Origin: Albifimbria verrucaria
Taxonomy: Eukaryota; Ascomycota; Sordariomycetes; Hypocreales; Stachybotryaceae
Assembly (NCBI GenBank): GCA_020081605.1
Contig: JAHREC010000009.1
Span: 744,001 to 808,000, forward strand
DNA length: 64,000 nt
Direction: 5' to 3'
Both the position numbers and the translations under genes were made by a program. This document shows, in pieces, positions 49,502-61,599 of this stretch. Position 1 is the first letter of the stretch, and every line of letters starts with the position of its first letter. Below the pieces are notes generated by a model that was not told where the DNA came from, made no database searches, and saw only the letters and a list, made by a program, of their open reading frames with translations.

Positions 49502-49729
49502 TCAAAGTTTAAAACAGTGAATCGAATGATAGCCGCCATACTTGAATAGCCGTTTGACTAGGATGATCCTAGAAACAAGATCGTGTCCGGCACACAAGAG
49601 CCGTGGTGTTCCTGAAGGCATGAAGAACTGGTGGGTCTCGGCCGAGATGTAACATTCATCCCTGTTCAAGATTGTGTCATCCAGTCCCCTTCCTTGACCC
49701 TTCATGGCCATGTGCTTCGTTAAACTCAT
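49502..49729 (-). CDS. Possible small protein, unrecognised
   Basis: A 75-codon frame starting MSLTKHMAMKGQGRGLDD, with ISAETHQFFMPSGTPRLLC in the middle. Composition looks protein-like and an upstream context is available, but I recognise no family, signal peptide or membrane segment. It may be a fragment of a larger decayed gene or a chance frame. Confidence 0.25.
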   Translation of the reverse strand: MSLTKHMAMKGQGRGLDDTILNRDECYISAETHQFFMPSGTPRLLCAGHDLVSRIILVKRLFKYGGYHSIHCFKL

Positions 49730-50219
49730 GATAATGGAAGGAGTGGGGCTTCCAGGAGGGACGGTACAGGATTTGCTTTGCGGTGCAATTGAAGCATGGG
49801 GCTAGTGGCTGTTAGTTATTAGGAAAGAGTGAAGAGGCGTATTATAGCCAATCATCGAAATACCGAAATTGAATATTGTTCGAGTGGCCACCAATGCTTC
49901 TGAATAGTCGATAGGGGCCTGGGTCAGGGGCAGCAGCTTTCAGCGGAGCGACGTACTTTGGCGCAAATGCATGTGGGCCTGCGTGACATGCATTCGGGCA
50001 AGCTTGATAGGAAGTTTGACGATTGCCAGAGGCCCATGTACCTTATCATAGCAGATGCTATGCACATCATATCTTTATTATCTGGCGTTGTGCAGAAAGC
50101 TGTCCTGTTCCAAGGTCATTCTGTTTGTCTCGGACCGAAGTACCCACAGCAGAAGGGCATTTTAAATGCTGAAAAAGCGTATTATCTAGGGCGTAAAGAC
50201 TCAATCCATGTCTGCCGGG
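49730..50219. other. Intergenic, no gene seen
   Basis: About 490 bp between the uncertain small frame and the DUF4385 gene. Nothing recognisable. Confidence 0.5.
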
Positions 50220-50714
50220 TTATTTCGTGCGTTGGTGCGCTTTGTCCCATTCCTTTTGCTCCTTAAGGAACTCCTGTTTCTTGCGATTGTAGCCCTCATG
50301 AGATTTACACCTCTCCCAATATTCTCGGAATATTAGGCTAGCCTGTTCTTTTTCATTTTTGTCCGAGTGTGTGTTGCTCTTTGGAAGTTCTTCTCTTGTC
50401 CCCTCTTTGTACTTTCTCCCTCCTGCGTGATTTGCATACCTCTTTGCCCGCGTCATGCCCATTTGAATGAACTTGCGTGTCATATCCATACCCACAAAGT
50501 CATCCTGCTCATCAAACTCTTCAAAACGTGCCCATAGGTTTTCTGCACTTGTTCTGGCAATGGGTACTGTACGAAATCTCCACAACGGAAGGAGAGCTGA
50601 CTTGTATGGTTCGAATGTGAGGACCCCTTGCTCACCGCGCCCAATCCGGTACGCCATGCGCTGCGCTACCGACATTTTACTGACAAGAGGAGAAGATGAA
50701 GATTGTTGTGACAT
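50220..50714 (-). CDS. DUF4385 domain protein
   Basis: An intact single-exon protein of 164 residues matching DUF4385, a family of about 150 residues known from bacteria, plants and fungi with no assigned function. Visible blocks are YRIGRGEQGVLTFEPYKS, LLPLWRFRTVPIARTSAE, DDFVGMDMTRKFIQMGMTR and AKRYANHAGGRKY, in the family order, followed by a charged helical C-terminus. The usual segment before GRGEQGVL (RxHPELY) is reduced here to a Ser/Gln-rich leader with two possible starts, Met1 and Met14. It points the same way as the MFS gene to its right, with 733 bp between them. Confidence 0.85.
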   Translation of the reverse strand: MSQQSSSSPLVSKMSVAQRMAYRIGRGEQGVLTFEPYKSALLPLWRFRTVPIARTSAENLWARFEEFDEQDDFVGMDMTRKFIQMGMTRAKRYANHAGGRKYKEGTREELPKSNTHSDKNEKEQASLIFREYWERCKSHEGYNRKKQEFLKEQKEWDKAHQRTK

Positions 50715-51447
50715 GATTGAAAATGGGTCGTATCGGTAAGATCATGGACGAGAAACAAGTAAGCTATGCGGATTTGTCTTCGTTGAGATATTAGCAAAAT
50801 AATGATGTCATAGAGACCATTGGCGCACCCAACCAAGACTTTTCTTTTCTCAAGCACCTGTCAGTTGCATAATGTTTCAGTCAATACCTTGAGTTAACAT
50901 AAACGAGGCCAGTCTCGCTTAATCGTGGGATCCTCATGGACTACCATGCTGAGCCCTGATTTTTGGTGGAGACGACCAGCAACGAATTGTGTTCCTGGAA
51001 ACGATGCAATCAAAGAGAGAACAGTATCAGCATCTCAATTGACAATAATGATGGTTTGACTAAACTCACTGCACATAGGATATGCTTGATTGTAACTTAC
51101 TCAGACCTTACCCTCTTTGATGCTGGTTTTTCCCTGAAACATGGGCGTATGGCCCGACCTTAGTGATGATGGAACTGCACCGTGTGATAGCTGCCGACAC
51201 ACTCGACGGATTTGGCAGAAATCCTGTATAAAAGTTGGCATCTATTACATCTGGGCTGTCGTCCAACAATTATAACAGGGTGAAGCTTTGAGACGTCATT
51301 TTGAACCAGCCGTAGCCTACTGCAATGCACACAATTGTCTAGCAATCCTTCTCGAGCTTGACATTAAATCGTTTTTTACTAGATTTAATTCGAATAAATG
51401 GTTAAATAATACCTCAATCAACTCTGTAAATACAGTTCCACCAAGTA
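50715..51447. other. Intergenic, no gene seen
   Basis: About 730 bp between the DUF4385 start and the MFS stop, holding the DUF4385 promoter. Short frames only. Confidence 0.5.
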
Positions 51448-53404
51448 TTAGTTATCGAACTGCTGTCTACCTAAGTCTTCTTTCTCCAAATCGAGTTGCT
51501 TCGTGAGTAGGGATGTGATTAAGCCTGCAGATGATATCGCGGTAAAAACAATCCACATAGTTCGGAAAGGAATTCTGTACGCGTCTATTAGACGATTCGT
51601 GGTGTTCATATCCAAAGTCAAAGTCCTCAGCGTGGGTATAAAGCCAATGGCTTGATGAGGGTCAGATAGCTGGATGAGCTCGGCCGGAAGGGGCTCAAAA
51701 GTGGCGATTTGACTAGCGAAGCCACTGTTGAAAGCAGCAGAACCTATAGCCAGTCCTAGTACGCCCCCAAGAACCGCACAATAACGAGGAGACCAACAAT
51801 GCGGCCACCATCATTAGCATCCTCAACACTTGCTTGTAAGGGAAACGGAACTGTCTGGAAAACAATGCCGAGCCCAACGCCAATAAAAACTAGAAATGTT
51901 TCTCTCACTGCCTTGGACGAATCCTGGTCTACGGTGCACCAAAGACCCATAAACAGAGTGAGAATAATCCACCCAGAGTGCAACAGAAGGATGTATCGTC
52001 GTGTGAACTCCACACACAAGGGTGCAATGACGCTGAAAGCAACAGAGACTACGCATGCTGGAAGAATGGAGACCGCTGACTCAAGAGGCGTCTGCATATA
52101 AACAGCCTATCAAGAGTTAGTTTCGTGTGGTGCTGCCAGGCCTATATCTCTAGGTGGTCTTCCGAACAATGAAATAGGAAGCCACCAGATTATTGAAGCA
52201 CCTAGACTTTTGGGAATGGTGGTTGAACTTACTTGGAAAAATAGAGGAAAATATAATAGTATAGAAAAAGGAGAAGTCCATGTATAGCACCTCCTATGAT
52301 AGAAACAACCGCTGTTCTGTTCTGGAATAGGCGATAGGGGAGCATTGGTTCGGTAGGACGAGCCTCATAGCAACCAAAGGCAGCCAAAGCAAAGACTCCA
52401 ATGACGAGGGAAGGATTGTTCTCCATGAAGACCACATATATAGCGTATCTGCCCAGCTAACTGGCAAGCAAATACATGTCGCGCCTACAGTGAATAGAAA
52501 CATGCCGCCCCAGTCGAGCCGCCGAAGTTGTGTTTTAAAATCGAGACCAGGAGGTCGAAGATTCATGAAGAAAACCGCGAGTGGTATAGCAGTGCCTGCG
52601 AATGGCAGATTAATCCTATGATTCTTAGTCAGTTCATATGAATATAGTCACTGCCATCCTACTCCATACCAACCAAGCCAACGCCAAGATGCAAATTGGC
52701 ATAGTAGGGCACCAATAACAGGCCCCAGAATGGAGCCAAGAGCAATGGGTAGCGCCATGATAGCGAGATAGGTAGGTCGTTCTTTCAAGGTCGTTATGTC
52801 AACAACGATGATCTCCTGGAGAATATCGATACCTCCACTGCCGATATCTAGAGTCAGCGTCTTCCAATGGACTAAAGTTGCTAATGAGAACCTACCCCCA
52901 GACCCTGTATGAGGCGGCCAGCAATGGCTGTGGTGATATCTTGGGCGACGGCAAAGAGGATAGATCCTAGAGTGAACAAAGCCATGCCAGCATAGAGGGG
53001 ATCTTCCTGCCTATAGCGTCGGAGATGGCGAGGTATAGCGGCTGCGAAATGGCGACGGCCAACGTGAAGGCGATGCTCGCAAAGAAAGCCTCTAATGTTG
53101 TGGCTTGCAGTTGCTCAGCAATAACGGGAACGGCTACTGATAAAGCTGTGGCATCCCATGAGACGATCAATGCTAGAAAGCCCAAGCAGAGTAATGTCAT
53201 GTAGAAGGAGAAAGGTTTCCTGCCTTCCCTGCTGAGAGAAGCTGTTACAACTGGTTGGCCCCCTTCTGACTGATTGACAACAGGGAGTTGAGGTACATCC
53301 TTTGGGGGAATAGCCCGTTCATCAGAGATCGCTGCAACGGTCATCTCGGAGTCCCGGTCAATTTCCGACCCGGCCGAGATATTATAAGCTTGGCAATGGG
53401 TCAT
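51448..53404 (-). CDS. MFS transporter, DHA2 (14-helix drug/H+ antiporter) type
   Basis: Plasma-membrane proton-coupled exporter of the fungal DHA14 group, often linked to toxin or drug efflux. A hydrophilic N-terminus of about 70 residues leads into the first helix (FYMTLLCLGFLALIVSW). The loop 2-3 motif reads AISDAIGRKI, followed by QGLG...GGIDILQEI, then FASWRW and INLPFAG, the usual landmarks of the family. Exons are 53404-52896, 52847-52670, 52615-52233 and 52106-51448. Five base losses are needed, near 53011, 52898, 52423, 52235 and 51777, mostly in C or G runs. The result is about 577 residues. The start at 53404 is followed in frame by a second Met at about residue 21. It is divergent from the aldo/keto reductase gene. 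Confidence 0.88.
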
Positions 53405-54520
53405 ATTGAGTCAAGAAAACGATTGTAAAGAGTTCGATGCGGTATGTCGGTGAAGGAGAGAAAAGGCTGACAGAGGAATGGCAGAAAAAAGCTATAAATA
53501 TTAATTCGTTTTCCTAAACCCATGTTGATCGCGCACAGACGTTGTCTACACTTCAAACCCAGCCACTGAATAATCACACTGTTATTGGTGAAATTATGTT
53601 CAAAATAAATTGTGGTCGGTTAAGCGCTTATGGATGTCATAATATAATTGTGAGTGCATTCCATTAGGACGAGGCAAGACTGGGGCAAACAAAGAAACCT
53701 CTTTTCAATTCTTGTGCAGTGCATCAAAAATAGCTATGTTATAATCACAACCACATACCAGTTAGGAACAAACAGAATATTTCTCTCAGTTCTTAATATT
53801 AACACGGTTTGGCGGACCTAATACTGACCAAGATGCTTGGGAACACATATTGAAGCTCATATTCTTACTTGTACTAAAGGAGAATAAAGTCCAGTAGCCC
53901 GTCTGACTCTCATTAAGGTCCGTCAGGATCTTGTTTTATATTTTTCATTTTCAATTTTAATAGGCCCTTGGACGCGTAGCATCATCGCCCGTCAATGTTG
54001 CAGTTGCAAGAAACTCAAGAAGTTGCAAGAAGGAGCTTGATTAAGAACCCGACTGTTCATAGCATCGTAGCCGAAATTGCGGGAGCTACAGAAGCTGGCT
54101 TGTGGAGAAGTATGCTTAGCCTGATACTAGTGTAATATGTGACCACTTAAACAATGTCCCAGATAATATAGTTTGGATTTGTTATCGGAGGTGCGGACAC
54201 ACATAGAACTGTAGTACAATCGTACCTGAGGTGAAGGAGGGTTGTCCAACCGCGACATCCAGTGATGCTAGCCTAAGAGCAGTGATCGAATACAGTGTTT
54301 GCCAGGGAAACGAATGATAAATGCAGAGTGCATATATTAGTAAGGTATGAAACCTGGCTCTTCAAATCTGATGGCCCTTCGAATGCCCCTCCTTTCCTCT
54401 CACTTTCCCTCATATGCAACCAACACTCTCCGGAGATCGTGTCATACATAATAGAAAGAGTCTATTAGGTGCATCCAACACTCTTGAAGCCGGAATTCTT
54501 AGGCCTTGAAGGCTAATACA
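53405..54520. promoter_or_regulatory. Divergent promoter region, MFS and aldo/keto reductase
   Basis: About 1.1 kb of AT-rich sequence between two divergent starts. It must contain both promoters. No gene or RNA was recognised. Confidence 0.4.
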
Positions 54521-56827
54521 ATGAGTGGGCATGTGAACATGATGGACGATGTCCTGATATTGAATCTTCCTCCCGAGATTCTTCGATCATCTTTACGAAG
54601 CCTTATTGCCCAAGGAAACCAGAACCGCTCTCTATTTATCACAGACGTTAAAGAAAACCTTCGAAATTTCCATTCATGGTTTCCCAGGCCTCAATCCTAT
54701 TCCCGGAGCCAGATTGTGTCTCTACAAAGTGTTTAGAATACCTTCGCATCGTACGTTGCATATTCTCATCCAAACCAGCGGATTTAGAAGTTATTCTCGC
54801 TCAGTAAGTGCCAAAATATCCATATCACCTATTAATCTTTTGATTGTCATTGATCCTAAGCGATTTGGGGTTAGTAGTTGAGAGAACTTCATCTGCTATT
54901 TTACCTGTCATATTGAACACTATTCTTCTTCATTATCAAACTATTAACTGACATCTGATAGCTTGACACATTTCATAAAATCGACTAGTCAAACCAAATG
55001 GAGTACCAATTCTCAGCTCTCAGAGATACTCGAAACTTTCAACGGCGATGTTGTGCATGCTATGCAAGCTATCAAGGAGATAGCGATGTTCCTTTCAGCC
55101 GAAATTAACAATAATTTGTACATGCGCAAAGCATTTGAAAATCTTTTAGACGCTGTCATTGAGTCTAAAGCTTTTTGCGCTACGATGGACTTGAGGTATC
55201 CATTTGGCCGCTCTGAGAGACAAATAAGGGACACCATGTGGTTTTTCTGGCCTGAACTCATTCCAACATCAAAACCTTTGAACGATCTAGGTAAAAGCCC
55301 TTCATTTCCCAACTTGGCTTCGTCGAACTTGGAGTATTTTCAACTCGGAACATCCAAGCTACCGAGAATCTTTACTGGGCTTTGGCAAGTTTCGTCTGTA
55401 GCATGGGGTTCAGGGTCGATGAGCAAGCAGCAAGAAGCTCTAATTCAGCTGAAAGATGCAGGACTAGTGGCCGCAGATATGGCTGACCATTATGTAGGTG
55501 AACCGGGAGTCTCTAGAATGCACAAATAGAATGCCAAGACTACTAACTCAAGATAGGGCGATGCAGAACTCATTTACGGCGATTTTCGGAACCAAGTTTC
55601 GGATCCATCCAAGCCACGTTTGTACGCTGCGACAAAGTGGTGCGTTTTTGGGTCACCTGAAATAGACATCACACCTGAATGGGTCTTATTAGCTGTTCAA
55701 GAACGTCACCGACGCCTTGGTGGTGTGGTTGATCTTCTGCAACTGCATTGGCAAAACGTATGACGTGATTTCTGACACCCAGAAGAAACTTTGTTATTGA
55801 CCGTCGTTATTATTAGTATGAGAACAAACGCTATCTCGAAGTTGTAGTTGAACTGGTCCGCCTCACTAAAACCCGCCCTGATCTCATCACCTCGGTTGGA
55901 CTGTGCAATTTTGACTCGAAACATGTGGAAGAGGTGTGTGAGCACCTGATTTCCATTGAAGGTCGTGTGGATATTGTCTCCAACCAAGTCCAGGTATTTC
56001 GTTCCTTTTTGAGAACCATATTGGCTTCAAATCAATGAACCCCATATGGATCTCCATTTTAAGCGTCAATAGTTTACAGTTCCCTAACGTTCTATAAAGT
56101 TCTCACTTATCGATCAGAGACCTCTGATAAATATGTCTTCAGTTTGTGCAAAATATGGCATTCACTTACTTACTTATGGCTCTGTTGTAAGTCCTATCGT
56201 TTGCAGCCTTTTAAAGAGCCAAATACCTTCATCGCCACTGTATTCAATAAAGCTTTTCTTACTTGACATGCATGTTATGTCTACGAGCCACAGCATGCTT
56301 TGAGCCCTGAGAAATATTTTAAGTAAAGACTTGGCTAATGTGTTCTAGTGTGGCGGATTGCTCTCCAACACTTGGATTAAACAGGCCTTCCCTTCTCCAT
56401 ACTCTTCTTCTATTTCTCTCACGCCATCCCAACGCAAGTATCTTGACGTGATTGCAGCTTGGGGAGTTGCGATGGAGCTGAAGATGATGCTTCTCAGGCC
56501 AGAAAGGTGAACTACCAAAAGTCATGGACCACTTTTCAGAACCTCCTTCAAACTTTGGTAACCATAGCCACAGCCCACAGTGTGAGCCTCACATGTGTTG
56601 CTATGAGATGGGTTCTCCAGCAGCCTTCTGTAGGAGCTATTATTTTAGGGACTCGTCTTGGTGTTTCAGATAATACGGAGGACATTTTACATGTTTTTGG
56701 CTGGGAGCTCAGCAATGCAGAGTTGGCAGTGATTGATGCTGTTTTCCAGGCATCTAATGGATGTGGGAAGGCGGCGGCTGAATGGTTGTATCAAATATTG
56801 GGAGATTGTGGCAGCGAATATCGTTAA
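54521..56827 (+). CDS. Aldo/keto reductase-like protein with N-terminal extension
   Basis: An NADPH-dependent oxidoreductase fold fused to an N-terminal region of about 250 residues starting with F-box-like DVLILNLPPEILRSSLR. The reductase part has LGTSKLPRIFTGLWQVSS, then DMADHYG (the catalytic Asp and Tyr), VDLLQLHW, TSVGLCNFD, VSNQVQFSL, LTYGS and RWVLQQPSVGAIILGTR. Six exons with introns 54804-54961, 55494-55556, 55758-55816, 55994-56099 and 56187-56348 join in frame. Two base losses are needed, near 54690 and 56462 (G run). The length is about 586 residues. The start was set at MSGHVNMMDD, upstream of the conserved DVLIL block. I recall related ascomycete proteins with this layout. The substrate is unknown. 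Confidence 0.83.
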
Positions 56828-57961
56828 TATTCACAGTGATGCTGTCAGAGGTCGGGGATAACAGTCCCAAGGTAAGCTGGATACAAAGAACTAAAGCTAG
56901 GTCTTGATATTTCTATGTCTGGACTGAGAAGCCTTCGAGGAGTTAGGCCAGCTCTATTTTTTTTTTAAAAAATATTTTAGTTTAGTCTTCATAGTATTCT
57001 TAAAAGTGGTTTTAACCATGGCATTGAGACTCCAGCCTCATACAACACAGGCCGCACAGATGACGGAAGCCCATAAATTCTGGAAACTCATAGGCCAAGA
57101 TTGACCACGGGGATTTAGGCCGTCCTCGGATGACAATCCTCGCGACATTACGAGTCATAATAACCGTGCTTTTACCAGCTATTATCACTCACTCTATACC
57201 ATAGCATTACTGGTAGAAGCAAACCTACTGGATCGGGAATCTCGCATAGACGAGCCTAGCGTCTCGAATACTGGAACATGCATATGCAAGTAAGATGTGG
57301 CTTGAGTCAGCTCTAAAGCATCCAAGCGTCTCAAAACTTCGGAAATATAAACTGCATTCACGTAAAATGTAGAAATAACTAAAAAAGGATCTGAGGAATG
57401 TGACTTATTCCAAAAGAAGATATTGTTCTAGGAAAGCGATGGCGTTCGGAATTCTTATACATAAGCTCCTTTCTTATTTGTTTAGCTATTTAGTTCTGAA
57501 TGGTACTTAGGACGTTGCCTTCAACGAATAATTTGTATTAAATGGGTATTTTTATATGCGGAAAGTAGAGAGTGAAACCACTGTTGAAATCGCTGACCTT
57601 GAATATTCGTTGATTTGAAGAAGACGCGAGAAAAAGACCACATGCTCATGGAGATAGGTTTCTTAGTATTGCTAAATGTATCTCTACAGAACCCAAATAT
57701 TTGGAACATCATTCCATTTCTGACCAACCCAAGCCCTAGAGATACCCATCAGATCTTGGGAAGCTAGAATGAATGGTCTTCCAAAAGGCTACCAACAGGA
57801 CGTTTGATATCTTGACGGAAAACTATCCTCAAAGATATGGAATAACACCCTTGTAGCAACGCTATAGAAACATTTTCTCATTCTGGCCACTATTATCCTA
57901 GCCTTCAGAGTCGTGCCAATGAAGGTGAATGATGTAATCTAATTTCACAATCATCACACCA
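56828..57961. other. Intergenic, no gene seen
   Basis: About 1.1 kb of AT-rich sequence between the converging aldo/keto reductase and SDR genes. It contains a T-run with A-run (about 56958-56975) and only short frames. Confidence 0.5.
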
Positions 57962-58879
57962 TCATTCATCGATATTTGTCGAATGGGCAATCTCACGGCA
58001 TGCCTCGAGATCTTGTGACACATTCTCCAGCTTGCTCGTGATTCTTGCGAACGCGTCTTGTCCCAGGACCAATCTGGAAATCTTGCCCTTCAAGGCACCA
58101 GCCTTGCCTTCGCCAGTCACAACTTCGAAGATGTACTCAACACCCTTGTTGGGGTCTCCAGCTTGTTTTCCGGCCACAGTCTCGTACCTTTGCAGAGCCT
58201 TGTGTGCAAGGGTATCCTTCCAGTCATCAGTGACGCCCCTTTCATTAACAGCATTGCCGTGGAGGAAGTTAGTACGGAAGGCACCAGGTTCCACAAGCAA
58301 GACGGAGATGCCAAATTCTTGCACCTCCTTTGCAAGAGAACCGCTCAGTCCCTCCAGACTATGCTTGCTTGCTGCGTAAATGCCGCTACTGGGAGCGCCG
58401 TCCACTCCGGCAACACTGCTGACGTTGACGATGGTACCGGAGCGCCTTGCTCGCATGCCCGGCAGGATGGCTTGAATTGCAAAGAGAGGGCCGAAAAGGT
58501 TGGTTTGAATTTGAGCCTTCACCTCTCGCTCACTAATTACATGTTAAATATGTCAAGGAAGACGTATTGAGTCGAGGAATACATACGTGAAGAGCTCCAG
58601 AGGACCCAGGAGCGCATAACCGGCATTGTTGATGAGATAGTCAACTTGGCCGTAGGTGGACTGGGCGTCTTGCAGTTTCTTGATGATACTTTCTTGAGCC
58701 TCGGTCATGTCCAACTCAATGACATTGCCTCCAGCAGCCTCAATTGATTTCACGGCCTCTGCTGAGCCAGCCTTGTTACGAACTGTGCCAATGACCTTGT
58801 GGCCTGCCTTTAAGGCTCGAAGGGACAGCAACAGGCCGAAGCCCTTTGAGGCTCCGGTGATAAGCCAAACGGGCGCCAT
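57962..58879 (-). CDS. Short-chain dehydrogenase/reductase
   Basis: Classical SDR of 287 residues, intact. Exon 1 (58879-58587) has TGASKGFG for cofactor binding, VIELDMTE and INNAGYALLGPLE. Exon 2 (58532-57962) has NVSSVAG with the catalytic Ser, then YAASK with the Tyr/Lys pair, followed by LVEPGAFRTNF. The 54-nt intron has a GTATGT donor and a TAATTAG acceptor, and splits a Thr codon. NADP preference is likely from VRNKAG after the second strand, though I cannot be sure. It is divergent from the DHA1 transporter across about 1.1 kb, so the two could be co-induced. Confidence 0.93.
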
Positions 58880-59947
58880 TGTGTATGTATGATATGCAAA
58901 CTCAGTTATTCAAAGGTGTTTTAGATGGCTGGCTAGAACGAGAACCCCTCATTTTGGTGGCTTTCATTTATGCACCTATCTCATGCGTCCCCAAAACCGG
59001 GTCCGGATTTTTGGCCCACTTACTCGGGGTATCAGGGTATCAAAGACCTGGGTAGGTCAGGGGCAACTTCTGATGCTTTGCCATGCTCAAGCAACAACGA
59101 TAAACTGCGAAGAAGATAACAGACGTGCCAGAGCTCAGTGCTTGACAAGGAGCAACTAACGTTAGTGCATCCTTACGAGGAGGATCTTGGGGAGTACTCC
59201 ACAAAGGGTGAGTGATTGCAATGACCAACGCAAATCTCAAGCTGATGTGGGTAAGCATGAACTCGAGCACGCCTGACGAGACGCATCCATCTCAACAAGC
59301 AGGATGCTGCAACAATAGTGGCCACCAAATCATCTACCAACGAGGACTACAGATCAACCGGCTCTTGAAACGTTCAGATAATCTAGTCCGACCTGGGGTC
59401 AACTCATCATATTAATAGAATGAGGTTTATCGTGGCTACCAAGGGCTAGTCTCGGTCTCTGCCCGAAGGATTCCCTAATTGCCGTAAGATTTGTTAGGTA
59501 TCTATCAGTTCATTCCAACCCCGTCCCCATTGCCGAGGATGATGCGCAAAGCTTCCCATGGCCAATTATGACTCGCTTACTAGTGTTGTGGAGCTGGGAA
59601 TAGCACTTAAGATTACGGAATCCCGATAATCGGAGTGAGGAAGGACTCAGAACGTCTGGAAGGCTTTCAGGGATCTTTTGGGCGATAATCGTCAGCTGGG
59701 TCTGAAAAGAAAACCCTGGCTTATGAAGACCAGGGATCTGAGTAAAAGCCAAGAAGCCGCGAGGCTAGATGCCTGCCGCCCGTGCTAGGACTGAGAATCC
59801 TTGCAATAAATGTGCAGAATTTAAAGGTCGCCGCGCCCCCAGACCCTGACAGGAGATCTTGAGGCACGTCGATGCATTAGATGGCGATTCTCCCGCCTCA
59901 GATGACGGGCACTTGAGTTCAACGTGACGATAAGGACTGGCAACAAA
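58880..59947. promoter_or_regulatory. Divergent promoter region, SDR and DHA1 transporter
   Basis: About 1.07 kb between divergent starts, with promoters for both. Open frames here are short and lack motifs. I could not identify a defined operator. Confidence 0.4.
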
Positions 59948-61599
59948 ATGGCAACCATTCAGGTCAACCGGTCTGCTTCAGACATTGAAAGTTCCGCAAA
60001 CGAGAAGCATGTCAAAGGAGATGTATCACCACCAAATGATCTATCCACCAAGGAATCACTCCAACGCCGTTCGCAGGATGACGGAACTACTATCGAGCTG
60101 AAACTTGACGTGGACGCCCTAGCTCCAGAGTTTGCCTTGTCACAGTTTCTCGAGAACCTGGTCGACGGTCATGACTACAGCGGGATAGTTGATCACGATG
60201 AGCGCGGGCGGCGCAAGTTCATGTCGCCATTCACATGGACAATGGCTCGCAAAATCCTAGTTCTGTCGGGCGCTTATGTGGCGGCTATGCTGGCAGCCTA
60301 CTCGGCCGGCGCATACGCATTGGCAGCCTCTTACCTGCGCCCTAAGTGGCACCTCGGCGACGTCGGGTTCAACTGCGGCATCACCATTTTCGTCACGGCG
60401 TTCGCATTTGCGCCGGTTCTCCTCGCCCCCTTTAGCGAGACTTATGGTCGTTACTGGGTGTTCGTCGCTTCGGGTGTGGTCTTCCTCCTTGGAACTCTGG
60501 GCTGCGCCTTGACGGATAGCTTTGCAGGAATGTTGGTATCACGTCTCATCGTCGGAGTTGGAGCCTCTGTCTTCGCCACTGTCACAGGAGGCGTCGTCAG
60601 TGACTTGTTTCGTAAGGAAGATCGCAACACACCAATGGCCCTATTCTCCCTTGCTATCTTTGCAGGTACTGGAATAGGACCTCTGGTGAGTGGACAGGTT
60701 GTGGACCGCCTAGGGTGGCGGTGGATCTTTACTTGCAGCTCATTGCTGTTGGCGCGACTACACTTACAGTCACTCTATTCTTCAAAGAGACGCGCGGCAA
60801 TGTTATTCTTCAGCGGAAATGCAATGCGCTTAACAAACTCAACAGTGAGACCCTTGTGTCTGGGCGAAACATCAGGTTCCGACCTCAGGTTGAGGAGCGC
60901 AAGATCAGCCCAGGTGTTATTTGGGGCAACTTCATTTTTCCGTTGAGACTTCTCGTCACAGAATCGGTAGTATTCTGGTTCTCTGCGTGGCTGTCATTCG
61001 GATGGGCCATCTTATACATGCAGTTCAGCACCATTGGCATCACATTCCGAAGTGTGTACAATTTCAGCAACGCCGAGGTGGGTACGGTTTATGTTGCCGT
61101 GATTCTGGGAACTGTGGCTGCCACTATACTTGCCATTGTCCAAGACCCGTTGGCTCGCCGATTCTGGCCAAGCCGGATGGCGACCGCAGAAGGCCGCCTT
61201 ATACTTCCGTGCATTCAGTCGATCCTCTTGCCTGCCGGTCTCTTCTGGTTCGGCTGGACTGCGAAGTCGGAGGTGACGTGGCTATCACCGACTGTTGCGA
61301 TTGGAGCCTGCACCCTGGGTATTTTCAGCATTTACCTAGCTGTTTTCAACTACCTTGCCGATGTATATGGCCCATATGCCTCGTCAGCGCTTGCCACCCA
61401 GAGCATGTGCCGAAATCTCTTGGCTGGTGTTTTCCCTCTGTTCGCCAACAACATGATCAAGAATCTGAGCTTTCACGGAGCAGGAAGTTTGCTAGGTGGG
61501 ATTAGTTTGTTGCTTACAGTAATTCCCTGGATTTTGACAATCTATGGTGAAAAGATTAGAGCACGAAGCCCTTTTGCTGGAAAGTTGGTGGAATCGTAA
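59948..61599 (+). CDS. MFS transporter, DHA1 (12-helix multidrug) type
   Basis: Proton antiporter of the fungal DHA1 multidrug family. A hydrophilic N-terminus of about 95 residues leads to helix 1 (ILVLSGAYVAAMLAAYSAGAY). The loop 2-3 motif is PFSETYGRYW, helix 4 has RLIVGVGASV, and GPLVSGQVVDRLGWRWIF is the family motif before helix 6. The second half has FGWAILYMQFS, YLADVYGPYASSALATQS and a C-terminal helix. There are no introns. One base is missing in a T run near 60731 (WRWIF then YLQL). Allowing for it, the protein has 550 residues. The start at 59948 precedes a typical acidic, Ser-rich N-terminus. Confidence 0.92.
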
